From assembly GCA_016709155.1 (NCBI GenBank), contig JADJEI010000013.1:186001-250000 (forward strand): a stretch of DNA of 64,000 nucleotides, given 5' to 3'. The translations under genes were made by a program, and so were the position numbers. Position 1 is the first letter of the stretch; each line of letters begins with the position of its first letter. Source of the stretch: Ignavibacteriales bacterium. GTDB taxonomy: Bacteria; Bacteroidota; Ignavibacteria; Ignavibacteriales; Ignavibacteriaceae. Shown piece by piece: positions 10,461 through 19,429 of the stretch. Under the pieces are notes generated by a model. That model was given only the letters and a program-made list of their open reading frames with translations, ran no database searches and was not told where the DNA came from.

Positions 10461-10590
10461 GGATCAGTTCAGTGGATAGTGCATCCCCACCAAAGCGGGG
10501 TCAGTCGGAGATGAAAAAAAAATATAACTGCCCCCGTAGCTCAGTGGAAAGAGCAGTCCCACTGGGATTGGTCGGAGTTGAAAAGAGAAA
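10461..10590 (+). repeat. Two decayed tRNA-like units upstream of tRNA-Arg
   Basis: Two partial copies of the tRNA-Arg region stand in tandem at a 70-72 nt period. The nearer copy (about 10530-10590) keeps GCCCCCGTAGCTCAGTGGAA and GAGCAG, but its anticodon arm has changed to TCCCACTGGGA and its T-arm is replaced by GGAGTTGAAAAG. The farther copy (about 10461-10525) keeps GTTCAGTGGATAG, a CCCC/GGGG anticodon-like stem and CAGTCGGAGATGAAAA. Neither can fold into a full cloverleaf, since both lack the TTCGATT loop. They look like tandem duplicates that have decayed. Confidence 0.65.
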
Positions 10591-10599
10591 AATAAGACT

Positions 10600-10672
<73 letters not shown>

Positions 10673-10696
10673 CAAATAATTATGATTGCAGTTTAA

Positions 10697-11771
10697 TTGC
10701 ATTTCGAAAAAAATCAATCAAGCATTGATACAAAATTACTTCAGCAAAGACTCACCGCTCTTTGGGCATTTAGTGAGTCTGCTTTGGGGGGATTTCTTCA
10801 TGCCTTTAAACTTCCATTTACAGGATTAATTGTCAGCAGCGCTGCTGTTCTGATAATTTCGGGAATAGCTCGTTACGGGTTTAAGAGGGGGGAGATTCTA
10901 AAAGCCACACTAATAGTTATTCTTGTAAAAGTTGTTGTAAGCCCGCATTCTCCAATCAATGCTCATTTCGCTGTTTTACTGCAAGGCTTGATTGGTGAAA
11001 TCCTATTTGCTTCAAAAAAATATTTTACCATCACTACTGTTTTCTTTGCTGTGATAACTGCTTTGCTTTCAGCAACCCAAGAAATATTAGTACTTACTTT
11101 ATTATTTGGATTCAGCTTGTGGACTGCAATTGATTCGTTCTTCAAATATGTATTGACTGAATTTCCTATCACCATTAATGCGCAATCTGATTTTTCATTC
11201 TCACAAATGATTATCAGTATTTATTTAGCGGTTCATTTTATCGTTGGTTTACTGAGTGGATTTTTTTCGGTAAGCTTATTAAAAAATATTTCTGAAGTAC
11301 ATGTTATCAAAAAAGATTTCAAAACAATTATTAAAAGCGCAACTGCTGATAAAAAATCCAGGCGGAAAAAAATTTTGGTGGAGGAAATCAACAGGTGCTA
11401 TTTTAATCTTAATTTTAGCTGCAACGGCGGTTTATTCATATTTTAATGAGCCTGAAAACTCATTATATCTAACTATAATAATTATTCTGCTTCGTTCATT
11501 TGGAATCACAATAATTTGGTATTTTATAATTGCCCCGTTTGCTAATAAATATATTTCTAAATACTATAGCCGGCAAAAGTCAGAACACGCAAATGAAATC
11601 AATGAGATATTAAATTTGATTCCGATTTTTAAAATGATTGTTTCAGAAAGTTATTCTTTAACTGCTGATCGAAAAGGTTTGGAGAGGTATAAAACTTTTT
11701 TAATTCTTGTCCTTTCAAATATTATATTTTTCAAGGAGGAGGTAATTGTTACAGCGGAAATGAATGAATAA
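10697..11771 (+). CDS. Polytopic membrane protein of unknown function, frameshifted
   Basis: I do not recognise the family. The first frame (10697-11446, TTG start) gives about six hydrophobic helices, from ALGGFLHAFKLPFTGLIV to FIVGLLSGFFSVSLL. A second frame (to 11771) carries on with two more helices (TGAILILILAATAVYSYF and RSFGITIIWYFIIAPF) and a soluble tail. The frames switch at a run of six A at 11351-11356; five would give the continuous reading ADKNPGGKKFWW. The first frame's tail (RRKKILVEEINRCYF) is only the out-of-frame reading of the second. The TTG start is uncertain because no in-frame ATG occurs early. A small-molecule transporter component is possible but unproven. Confidence 0.6.
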
Positions 11772-11870
11772 TTGGATCTAGAAGCAATCTTTTTCGAAAG
11801 TAATCCAGCGTTGGATTAAAATGTGAATTTAGAGTTAGTTAAGTCTTATTATAAAATAATATTAGCGTAA

Positions 11871-13019
11871 ATGAATAAAGCAGTTAATTATCCAACAATA
11901 AGTTTAGATGAGGTAATCCGCCCAACAGTTGTCGAAGTGGATTTGAATATTCTCAAAAATAATTTTATCAATATTAAATCCTATATTGGGCGAACTAAAA
12001 TTATGCCGATTTTAAAAGCTAATGCTTATGGGCACGGACTAATTCGCACAGCTCAATTGTATCAACAATTAAATGCTGATTATCTTGGTGTTGCAGTTGT
12101 TGAGGAGGGGATGCTGCTTCGATTAAATGGAATCAATGTCCCCATACTTGTACTTGGTGGAATTTGGGGTAATCAAATTCCGCTGTTCTTAAAACATAAA
12201 TTGACTATTACTGCTTCGTCAATAGATAAATTAAATCAGATAGATGATACGGCAGCAAAGATGAAATTAAAAGCAAAAGTGCATCTTAAAATTGATACCG
12301 GGATGGAGCGTATTGGTGTTCACTATTACTCTTCGGAGAAATTTATTGAAGCTGCACACAAGTTTAAAAATATTTTTATCGAAGGTATTTATTCTCACTT
12401 CGCAAATGCTGATTCAGGTGATGTAAGCGAAACGAAGCTACAGCTTGAAAGATTTCATTCTGTGCTAAATTATCTTCAAAAATATTCTATGAACATTCCT
12501 TTAAAACATATCTCTAATTCAGCGGCAATAGTCCAAATGCCTGAAGCTAATTTTGACCTGGTACGACCGGGAATTTTACTTTACGGCATTTATCCATCAG
12601 AAAAAATTAAAAAGAATATTTCAGTCAAACCTGCTTTAGTTTGGAAATCAAGAATAGTTTATTTTAAAGTAATTCGTGCCGGGGATCCAGTAGGTTACGG
12701 CTCAACGTGGAAAAGCGATCATCAAATAAGAGCAGTGACTGTACCTGTTGGCTATGGCGATGGATACTTCCGCAGTTTGTCAAATAAATCCGAAGTAATT
12801 ATCCGCGGCAAAAAATACCCCGTGATAGGAACTGTTTCAATGGATCAGATTGTCGTTAATATTGAAAGTGACAGCGCCTTCAATGGTGATGAAGTAATTC
12901 TTTTAGGCGAAAGTGAAAAGGAAAAAATATCTGCAGCAGATTTAGCAAAACTCGCTGGAACAATTCCGTACGAAATTCTTACAAATATAAATACTCGTGT
13001 TCCAAGAATTTATAAATAG
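11871..13019 (+). CDS. alr: Alanine racemase
   Basis: A 382-residue fold-type III PLP enzyme that interconverts L- and D-alanine for peptidoglycan. The PLP-binding lysine is Lys49 in LKANAYGHG, and the opposing catalytic tyrosine is Tyr295 in VPVGYGDGYFR. HISNSAA and DLVRPGILLYGIYP are further conserved blocks. An extra N-terminus of about 17 residues precedes the usual start of the barrel. It stands alone, about 100 nt after the membrane protein and facing the convergent minus-strand genes. Confidence 0.95.
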   Translation: MNKAVNYPTISLDEVIRPTVVEVDLNILKNNFINIKSYIGRTKIMPILKANAYGHGLIRTAQLYQQLNADYLGVAVVEEGMLLRLNGINVPILVLGGIWGNQIPLFLKHKLTITASSIDKLNQIDDTAAKMKLKAKVHLKIDTGMERIGVHYYSSEKFIEAAHKFKNIFIEGIYSHFANADSGDVSETKLQLERFHSVLNYLQKYSMNIPLKHISNSAAIVQMPEANFDLVRPGILLYGIYPSEKIKKNISVKPALVWKSRIVYFKVIRAGDPVGYGSTWKSDHQIRAVTVPVGYGDGYFRSLSNKSEVIIRGKKYPVIGTVSMDQIVVNIESDSAFNGDEVILLGESEKEKISAADLAKLAGTIPYEILTNINTRVPRIYK

Positions 13020-13043
13020 ATAAACACCCGGCAGAAAAATAAA

Positions 13044-13190
13044 TTAATGTTTTCTTACCATCCTTAGCATTTTAATATTTATTATAATAAATCTGAAAAA
13101 CTGATAAATCAGATTTGTTCTCATAAATTTTGTAAATCCTGTTGGAACAGGCGGATAATAACTTTGCTCATAAGGTTTTCTTTCGTTCAT
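13044..13190 (-). CDS. 48-residue basic, probably membrane-bound protein beside the SQR-like gene
   Basis: A short open frame: ATG at 13190, preceded by TTGGAGAGATT (a usable ribosome site), stop at 13044. The product starts MNERKPYEQSYYPPVPTGFT and ends in a hydrophobic/basic helix (LIYQFFRFIIINIKMLRMV) and RKH. It starts 15 nt after the SQR-like flavoprotein gene ends, on the same strand, so the two are probably cotranscribed. The mix of a proline-rich head and an amphipathic helix suggests a membrane anchor or partner for the flavoprotein (inference). I do not know a named family. Confidence 0.6.
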   Translation of the reverse strand: MNERKPYEQSYYPPVPTGFTKFMRTNLIYQFFRFIIINIKMLRMVRKH

Positions 13191-13205
13191 AATCTCTCCA
13201 ATTTT

Positions 13206-14663
13206 TTATTCGGGAATAATTCTCCAAAATGGTTTTGCTTTGGCTTTATAAATAAAAGCATGGTGTAAAAAATGTTTTATCCAATGCCCCGCTAAACCAA
13301 TTTCACCAGTAGTATATTTTAATTGACGGCCAGTATCGGGATAAGTTTCAAAATCCGGAATAATGGGATACATAGTCATAGAAACAGCAGTACCCTTGAA
13401 AAAATTTGCACCTGCAGAAGCTATGCAAGCTGCCCCCATTTTAGCCATTGACGCATGTCTGGTAGGTCTATCCGCTTTGCCTTCCATCATATCAGTAATA
13501 TTTAATGCAATTTGTCTTGCCATAACCCCCGACGGCATCCCGGTTCTGGGAGGGGTGGGGAATATAGATGTGCCATTCGGGCTTTGCATTGGCTTTGAAA
13601 TAGCATGCGGAGGCGCAAATGCAATTCCGGCGACAAAGATATTTTTATACTTCGGATTCTGATAAATGCTTGGCCAATCAGACGATTTCCAATCTGAATA
13701 ATTCTTCTTTGAATAATCAGCATCTACAAGCATAAAACTATTTGCTGCAAAAAGATCTTTAGTTATTTCCTCTCCTTGTTTGTTAAATGATTTTAGCCCC
13801 ACACCGGAGAATGGAGGAAGAAGCATTGCAAAATCATTTTTTATAGAATGTTCAGCACCGTCAAGAGTTTCGTAAAATACTTCACCCGGTGCAGCTTCTT
13901 TCACGTGTGCCTGTGTTATCCAGCTTATTCCTCTTTCGGTGTAAAGTGATTCAGTGAATATTCTGGAATGAGTAACATAACCACCCCGTTTAATGTGCAT
14001 TCCTCCGATTCCAAAATCACCAAGTTCTTTTTCATTGGATAACCAAACTAAATTTGCTTTATCGCGTACTTTGTTCTTACGAAGCAGATATTCAACATTA
14101 AAAATATACTCGAACGCAGCACCCTGACAAGTGCAGTTGCCGTGTCCGACTCCAATCAATAAAGTTTTTTTCTCGCCTTTCTTCATTCGTTGAATTAATT
14201 CATTTAATGCGCTAAAAGTTTTTGCTGCATGATCATAAGTACAAACAGATAGGCTGTTAAATTCTGGTCCAAGACCTTTTGTAGCGGCAAAATTTAATTT
14301 TGGACCGGTAGAATTAATTAGATAATCATAGCTGATTTTTTCTGTTTCACCTTTTCTACTCTCATTTGTGTACTCGATTGTAACGAAGGGGTTTGAAGTT
14401 GATTGGTCTCCGTCAGGATGAATACTAACGGCGCGAGCCTGATGAAAGTATATCCCCGTTTTTTTGTAAACCGGCGCCAACTCGAATGTTACTTGCTCTG
14501 GTCTCATAGCACCGACCCCCACCCAGATGTTTGAGGGAATCCAGTTCCATTTGCTGTTAGGTGAAATCACCACAACTTCATGTTTGGATGAAAGTCGTGT
14601 CTTAGCTTGAAGTGCCGCAGTTTGTCCGGCTATTCCCGCACCAAGAATCACTAATCTTGCCAT
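13206..14663 (-). CDS. FAD-dependent oxidoreductase of the sulfide:quinone oxidoreductase type
   Basis: A 485-residue protein with a Rossmann FAD motif at the start (MARLVILGAGIAGQTAALQA). Start ATG at 14663 is chosen because AAGGAGA sits 8 nt upstream; the open frame extends 17 codons further without a ribosome site. KWNWIPSNIWVGVG, INSTGPKLNF and the end-of-domain FVAGIAFAPPHAIS are typical of SQR/flavocytochrome c sulfide dehydrogenase relatives. Cysteines sit in GHGNCTCQGA and KMGAACIASAG; SQR uses cysteines for sulfide oxidation, but the equivalence is not proven. The C-terminal region (HFLHHAFIYKAKAKPFW) could touch the membrane. Electrons would go to quinone. A small basic protein gene follows. 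Confidence 0.8.
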   Translation of the reverse strand: MARLVILGAGIAGQTAALQAKTRLSSKHEVVVISPNSKWNWIPSNIWVGVGAMRPEQVTFELAPVYKKTGIYFHQARAVSIHPDGDQSTSNPFVTIEYTNESRKGETEKISYDYLINSTGPKLNFAATKGLGPEFNSLSVCTYDHAAKTFSALNELIQRMKKGEKKTLLIGVGHGNCTCQGAAFEYIFNVEYLLRKNKVRDKANLVWLSNEKELGDFGIGGMHIKRGGYVTHSRIFTESLYTERGISWITQAHVKEAAPGEVFYETLDGAEHSIKNDFAMLLPPFSGVGLKSFNKQGEEITKDLFAANSFMLVDADYSKKNYSDWKSSDWPSIYQNPKYKNIFVAGIAFAPPHAISKPMQSPNGTSIFPTPPRTGMPSGVMARQIALNITDMMEGKADRPTRHASMAKMGAACIASAGANFFKGTAVSMTMYPIIPDFETYPDTGRQLKYTTGEIGLAGHWIKHFLHHAFIYKAKAKPFWRIIPE

Positions 14664-14773
14664 ACTTTTTCTCCTTAAATTGAGTAGAGATTTTTTGTTG
14701 AAGAAAATTAACAAGAAATCATTTACGTAATGCTTTGTAATAGACTAATATTAGAAAAAAGTATTCCGGGCTG

Positions 14774-16615
14774 CTAGGGTAAAAGTTGAATGTTTTTTCC
14801 AGATTTTTTCGCCCAGTTATACCAGGAAGAAAGGTAGGGGAATGCACTAATAGCTCCGCCGAAACCAATATACCGGTATGTGAACATATTCAACTGTGTT
14901 GTAGCTAAATTATTTAAAGCTGAAGAATAAATAGTAACTCCATATTTTTTTGCAAGCAATGAGGTGTAAGAATCAAACTTTTCACTTAGCTTATTTGCTT
15001 TAGCATCAATTTTTAATTGGGGTTTTAATTGTTCAAATGTTTCGTCGGGTAATTTTTCTATTTTCTTTTTCCCGATCAATTTAAACAATGAGTATCCTTC
15101 CGGTGTAAAGATGGGACCAAAAATCTCTCCCACCTCCATAGTAGCAGCATTCTTTCCAATATCTCCGTATTGATTTGAATAAAACCAATCAAATTCACCA
15201 TTAGCATTTTTGGTTAATTCTCGTTCAGTAAATTTAGCAGCAAGCTCTTCGAATGATTTTCCACTTTGCATTTCTGTTAGAACAGTTTCAATCGTTCTTA
15301 AATCCTTACAAAGAATTTCAACAATTTTTAATTGAAGATTTGATTGCGCACCATTTCGGTTCATATAGAATTGATATACTTCATCATCGCTCACTTCGAT
15401 TGAATCGAGAAAACGATTACGAAGAGCCTGCGAAAGGTAGGTGTCTTCCCAGATTTTCATGTCTTCGTTTACTTCAGGAAGATTATGAAGGCCCAATCGG
15501 TATCCTTCACGAGTAATTAATTCCTGTCTAATCATATACTTAACTGTTGAGGAAAGAGCACGCAGTATTTGGTTTCTGTCACTTGATCGAACAGAAAAAC
15601 CTGTTTGGATCAAATCGTATAAAAACTCTTTCAAGCTCACAGGATTTTTATCAAATAGTAAAAAATCCATTGTTAGTGTATCTGCACCAAACTCATCCAT
15701 TATTTGGTAAATATCAGTTTCGGACAAATAAATTTTTGAAGAATCATTAGCTGACAGAAATTTTGCATTTTCGTTGATTCTTAAAATTATTTTTTCAGAA
15801 AGGGATTTTCCAAGATCATTGTTGGCGTTTATTTTTACTCCTGAAAGTAATTTTTGAAGATAAGCATTTCCTTTATTCATGCTTCTTCTTTCATTTATAA
15901 TTTTCTTTACATTATTTGTCAACTCAAGTTGCTGCTGCTCATTTAAACTTTGCGGGACTTTTTCAATCAACTTGAAAATAAACCATCCATCTTCGTAATG
16001 AATAGGTGGGGAGATTTCATTAATGTGCAAATTATAAAGTTGATTTTCTATCTCTTCATCTTTTAGATCACCAAAATATATTTTGACATTATTGGTTTGG
16101 TAAGTGCTATCGTGTTTTACAATTAACGAGTCAAAAATATCAGGCAGCATGATAGAATTAAATAATTGAAACACTTTAGAAGAATCATAAGTACTGATTA
16201 CATCCATGTTCAAAATCGTTAAACTTTTTTGTAATCCGTCGTTTAAGTCTTCTTCAGAGACAGTAAATTTATTTTTAACTTCAAGGTTAAATAAAGCGTC
16301 ACGTACAAAAAGTTTTTTCAACGAATTAAGACTAAACTTAATATAGTCCATATTTTCCAAACCGAGTTCTTTTGCCTGCGTAGCCCAAAGTTTTTCAGCT
16401 ATAAGTGTGTAAAGAAAATTAATTTTTATGGAATCAGGATTAGTTTCGCCCGGCATAGGATGGGGCATCAGTTCAAATCTGTTTTTGAATTCTTTTGAAC
16501 TAATGATCTCTTCGCTGATTAATGCAATCGGATCTTTAACAACTTGTGCGAATAAATTAATGTTTAAAGTACTGATTAAAAATAATGCGATGGAAAAAAA
16601 ATGTTTCGGAATCAT
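14774..16615 (-). CDS. Periplasmic peptidyl-prolyl isomerase, parvulin/SurA-like
   Basis: A 613-residue exported protein: signal peptide of about 23 residues ending LFAQ, a long helical SurA/PpiD-like N-terminal region, and one recognisable parvulin domain at about 430-520 (KIVEILCKDLRTIETVLTE, SGKSFEELAAKFT, MEVGEIFGPIFTPEGYSLFKL). An earlier region (about 120-230, INEISPPIHYEDGWFIFKLIE) looks like a second, degenerate parvulin domain. It probably chaperones outer-membrane or secreted proteins in the periplasm. It stands upstream of the SQR-like gene on the same strand with a gap of about 110 nt. Confidence 0.82.
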   Translation of the reverse strand: MIPKHFFSIALFLISTLNINLFAQVVKDPIALISEEIISSKEFKNRFELMPHPMPGETNPDSIKINFLYTLIAEKLWATQAKELGLENMDYIKFSLNSLKKLFVRDALFNLEVKNKFTVSEEDLNDGLQKSLTILNMDVISTYDSSKVFQLFNSIMLPDIFDSLIVKHDSTYQTNNVKIYFGDLKDEEIENQLYNLHINEISPPIHYEDGWFIFKLIEKVPQSLNEQQQLELTNNVKKIINERRSMNKGNAYLQKLLSGVKINANNDLGKSLSEKIILRINENAKFLSANDSSKIYLSETDIYQIMDEFGADTLTMDFLLFDKNPVSLKEFLYDLIQTGFSVRSSDRNQILRALSSTVKYMIRQELITREGYRLGLHNLPEVNEDMKIWEDTYLSQALRNRFLDSIEVSDDEVYQFYMNRNGAQSNLQLKIVEILCKDLRTIETVLTEMQSGKSFEELAAKFTERELTKNANGEFDWFYSNQYGDIGKNAATMEVGEIFGPIFTPEGYSLFKLIGKKKIEKLPDETFEQLKPQLKIDAKANKLSEKFDSYTSLLAKKYGVTIYSSALNNLATTQLNMFTYRYIGFGGAISAFPYLSSWYNWAKKSGKNIQLLP

Positions 16616-16745
16616 TTGATTTGATTGGAAGGTTTAAAAATTAGATGTAACCATCACTGGCTGATATGTTTTATTTAAAATTATTTTTTCGAAAAGTAGT
16701 TATGCTCATAAGACTGAGTAAAATTACCGAAAGTGTTTTGTAAAT

Positions 16746-17249
16746 TTAAAGTAAATATTTTTTGTAAACCGATTCAGTTTTAGTATCAAAACAAACAAAT
16801 ATAACTTTTGTAATGCCTGGCTTGGTGCTGATAAATTCCTTTACGATCTTGATTGCAATTTGAGTTGCCCGCTCGAGAGGAAAGCTGTAAATGCCGGTTG
16901 AAATTGCCGGGAATGCGATTGTTTTAATTTTATTTTCGACAGCCAGTTTTAAAGAATTCTTATAACAGCTTTCAAGCAGATTATCTTCATTATATTCGCC
17001 GCCATTCCAAACAGGACCAACAGTATGAATCACAAATTTTGCGGGAAGATTATAACCATTTGTAATTTTAGCCTCACCTGTTTCGCAGCCGTTTAATTTT
17101 CTGCATTCTTCAAGTAATGTCGGTCCGGCAGCACGATGAATTGCACCATCCACTCCGCCCCCACCAAGTAAAGAGGAGTTTGCTGCATTTACAATTGCAT
17201 CCATCTTTAGTTTTGTTATATCACCTTTTACGATTTCTAATTTTATCAT
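16746..17249 (-). CDS. Macrodomain protein, probable O-acetyl-ADP-ribose deacetylase
   Basis: A 167-residue single macrodomain, the usual length for bacterial YmdB-type proteins. The ADP-ribose-binding signatures are present: IVNAANSSLLGGGGVDGAIH, the FVIHTVGPVW strand, and FPAISTGIYSFPLERA. Members hydrolyse O-acetyl-ADP-ribose or remove ADP-ribose from proteins; which applies here cannot be read from sequence. The gene follows kbl on the same strand after a 99-nt gap that holds a long imperfect palindrome. Confidence 0.93.
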   Translation of the reverse strand: MIKLEIVKGDITKLKMDAIVNAANSSLLGGGGVDGAIHRAAGPTLLEECRKLNGCETGEAKITNGYNLPAKFVIHTVGPVWNGGEYNEDNLLESCYKNSLKLAVENKIKTIAFPAISTGIYSFPLERATQIAIKIVKEFISTKPGITKVIFVCFDTKTESVYKKYLL

Positions 17250-17266
17250 TGTCCAAAATAGGATTA

Positions 17267-17340
17267 GAACTCAGATTTCTAAGATTTCCCTGATTAACAC
17301 TGATCAGAGTAAATCTGCTTAATCGGCGAAATCTGCGTTC
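17267..17340. repeat. 74-bp imperfect palindrome with internal 9-10 nt periodic units
   Basis: Two 33-nt arms flank a central CTGATCAG. Reading from either end gives GAAC-x-CAGATTTC..., and 23 of 33 positions match between the arms. Within each arm the motif GATT recurs every 9-10 nt (GATTTCTAA, GATTTCCCT, GATTAACACT, and AATC on the other side). It fills the gap between kbl and the macrodomain gene. It may be a mobile intergenic repeat, a structured RNA element or a protein-binding array. Confidence 0.65.
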
Positions 17341-17348
17341 TATTGTTT

Positions 17349-18539
17349 TTAAATGCTCATTTCTTTCTTCACTTCAGAAAATTTTTCAACAGCAAAGTCT
17401 AAATCTTCTTTTGAATGCGCCGCAGAGATTTGCACACGAATTCTTGCCGTACCTTTTGGAACCACCGGGAAAAAAAATCCAATAACGTAAACACCTTTCT
17501 CTAACATTTTTGTTGCCATTGTTTGAGCAAGAACTGCATCGCCAAGCATAATTGGTACGATTGGATGAACACCATCCTTTATGTTGAAACCGGCAGCTTT
17601 TATTTTTTCTCTAAAATATTTTGTGTTGTCTTCGAGTTTATCACGCAGGTGAGTTGTTGAAGATAACATTTCTAAAACTTTTATTGAAGCCGCAACAATA
17701 TTTGGGGCAACAGTGTTTGAAAATAAATATGGACGCGAGCGCTGTCGAAGCAGACCAACAATTTCTTTTCTCGCGGAAGTATAACCGCCGCTTGCACCGC
17801 CAAGTGCTTTGCCTAACGTCCCTGTAATAATATCTACCCTTCCCATAACATTGTTGTGTTCGTGAGTTCCTTTGCCGTGTTTACCCATAAATCCAACTGC
17901 GTGAGAATCGTCAACCATGACCATTGCGCCGAATTTTTCCGCAAGATCGCAAATATTATTTAAGGGTGCGATAAATCCATCCATCGAAAAAACACCATCG
18001 GTTGAAACTAGAATATTTTTTGCATTATTCGCTTTTGCTTCTTTGAGTTTTTCTTCAAGGTCATTCATATCACAATTTTTATAACGATAGCGCTGAGCTT
18101 TGCACAATCTTATTCCATCAATTATGCTTGCGTGATTTAATTCATCGCTTACGATTGCATCTTCTTCACCGAGCAAAGTTTCAAATAATCCGCCGTTTGC
18201 ATCAAAGCAGGATGTATAAAGTATTGTGTCTTCCGTTCCCAGGAATTCAGATATTTTCTTTTCAAGTTCTTTGTGGATTTCCTGAGTACCGCAAATAAAT
18301 CTAACAGAAGACATTCCAAATCCCCATTTATCAAAGCTGTCTTTAGCGGCTTGAATTATTTCAGGATTATCAGCTAATCCTAAATAATTATTTGCACACA
18401 TATTAAGAACTTTCTGTCCGGTTGTAACTGCAATGTGCGCGCTTTGGGGGGTGGTAATTATTCTTTCTTTTTTAAAGAGCCCTTCTTTTTCGATGTTGAT
18501 TAGAATGTTTGCGTAATGTTGTTTTATGTGTTCATTCAT
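17349..18539 (-). CDS. kbl: Glycine C-acetyltransferase (2-amino-3-ketobutyrate CoA ligase)
   Basis: A 396-residue fold-type I PLP enzyme of the alpha-oxoamine synthase family, the exact usual length for Kbl. The PLP lysine is in TGTLGKALGGASGGY; DDSHAVGFMGKHGKGT and LFSNTVAPNIVAA are typical of Kbl rather than KAS/BioF. It splits 2-amino-3-ketobutyrate with CoA into glycine and acetyl-CoA, the second step after threonine dehydrogenase, whose gene lies 2.4 kb upstream on the same strand. A decayed second copy lies just upstream in the opposite direction. Confidence 0.93.
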   Translation of the reverse strand: MNEHIKQHYANILINIEKEGLFKKERIITTPQSAHIAVTTGQKVLNMCANNYLGLADNPEIIQAAKDSFDKWGFGMSSVRFICGTQEIHKELEKKISEFLGTEDTILYTSCFDANGGLFETLLGEEDAIVSDELNHASIIDGIRLCKAQRYRYKNCDMNDLEEKLKEAKANNAKNILVSTDGVFSMDGFIAPLNNICDLAEKFGAMVMVDDSHAVGFMGKHGKGTHEHNNVMGRVDIITGTLGKALGGASGGYTSARKEIVGLLRQRSRPYLFSNTVAPNIVAASIKVLEMLSSTTHLRDKLEDNTKYFREKIKAAGFNIKDGVHPIVPIMLGDAVLAQTMATKMLEKGVYVIGFFFPVVPKGTARIRVQISAAHSKEDLDFAVEKFSEVKKEMSI

Positions 18540-18683
18540 AATGATTCCTCAATTTTTTGAATCTGGATGTTTGATGCAGGACTCTGGATACTATATCCCG
18601 GATACCTGAATTTTATTTTGATTTTCAATTTGTTTCTTAAAATTAAGAATAAAATATTTGATATGTATAGATATAAAGTTTAG

Positions 18684-18989
18684 AGAACAGGTTTAACCGA
18701 TGCCGGCTCTATTATTAAAGAAGGTGAAACTGCTACTGTTCCCGTTATGCTTTTCAATGCAAAGCTTTCGCAGGATGTTGCAAAGGATCTTTATGCTGAA
18801 GGAATTTATGCTGTCGGTTTCTTCTTCTCGGTAGTCCCGAAAGGGCAGGCGAGAATAAGCACGCAGTTATCCGCTGCTCACGAAAGACATCATCTTGAAA
18901 AAGCACTCGCTTCTTTTATTAAAGTAGGAACGAAGTATGATATTCCCGGAAAGACTAAGCAGGAGATTATTGATAAGTACGGGATGTGA
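18684..18989 (+). pseudogene. C-terminal remnant of a second kbl-like gene
   Basis: The frame open from 18684 to a TGA at 18987 encodes only the last 100 or so residues of a Kbl-type enzyme: VPVMLFNAKLSQDVAKDLYA, VGFFFSVVPKGQARIST and LSAAHERHHLEKALASFIKV match the C-terminal domain. An in-frame TAG at 18681 and no upstream PLP domain show that it is truncated. It differs clearly from the intact kbl next to it (for example SVVPKGQARISTQLSAAHER against PVVPKGTARIRVQISAAHSK) and lies on the opposite strand, so it is a divergent paralogue or an acquired copy rather than a recent duplicate. Confidence 0.75.
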
Positions 18990-19347
18990 GAAATCAAATC
19001 AACTTTTTAGATCAGAGTTGATTGAAATCATCTCTGATTTTTTGATCAATTCCAATTTCACATCTCCCCCAATTTCAATACTTTTAAACCTGCTTCACGG
19101 AACGTTGTGTGTAGTAAAGCTGCCAATAGTTTTTAATAACAATTCATAAGTGATGCTATGTACCGCAGAACCAAATACGGTATTCTGGATACTAGTTGGT
19201 TGTTGCTGGATGCTGGATATATTAAGGATGATTACAAACCTTGCCTACCGACAGGCAGGTCCCTGATACCAGATAATTATTTATAGAGTATAATTCAGTT
19301 CTCTTCCTGCCTTGATTCATATCGTTTAGCAAATTCATAACAATAAG
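18990..19347. other. Intergenic stretch with degenerate CTGGATA-type repeats and a short hairpin
   Basis: No convincing gene. Between about 19170 and 19275 the text repeats variants of CTGGATAC, CTGGATGCTGGATAT and CTGATACCAG. A small inverted repeat CTTGCCT-ACCGAC-AGGCAGG lies at about 19240-19259. Similar words occur at about 18558-18606 and 20846-20925, that is on both sides of the neighbouring ATPase gene. Confidence 0.45.
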
Positions 19348-19391
19348 CGATCGTAATCGAAAAATACTATAAGAATTTGCGATTATAATCG
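19348..19391 (+). promoter_or_regulatory. Tandem palindromic sites upstream of the AAA/DUF4143 gene
   Basis: CGATTATAATCG at 19380-19391 is a perfect 12-bp palindrome. A near copy, CGATCGTAATCG, lies exactly 32 nt upstream at 19348-19359. Both are followed by AAAAAT and a TAT-like word, so the unit repeats. The second site contains TATAAT, so a repressor bound there would cover a possible -10 element. The gene starts 38 nt downstream. Confidence 0.55.
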
Positions 19392-19429
19392 AAAAATCTT
19401 ATGTTTGAACCAAAAATAAATAAAAACCT

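Noticed and set aside
18937..19149. Open frame of 70 codons after the kbl remnant
   Set aside because: It overlaps the remnant in another frame, has no ribosome site and no recognisable protein pattern.
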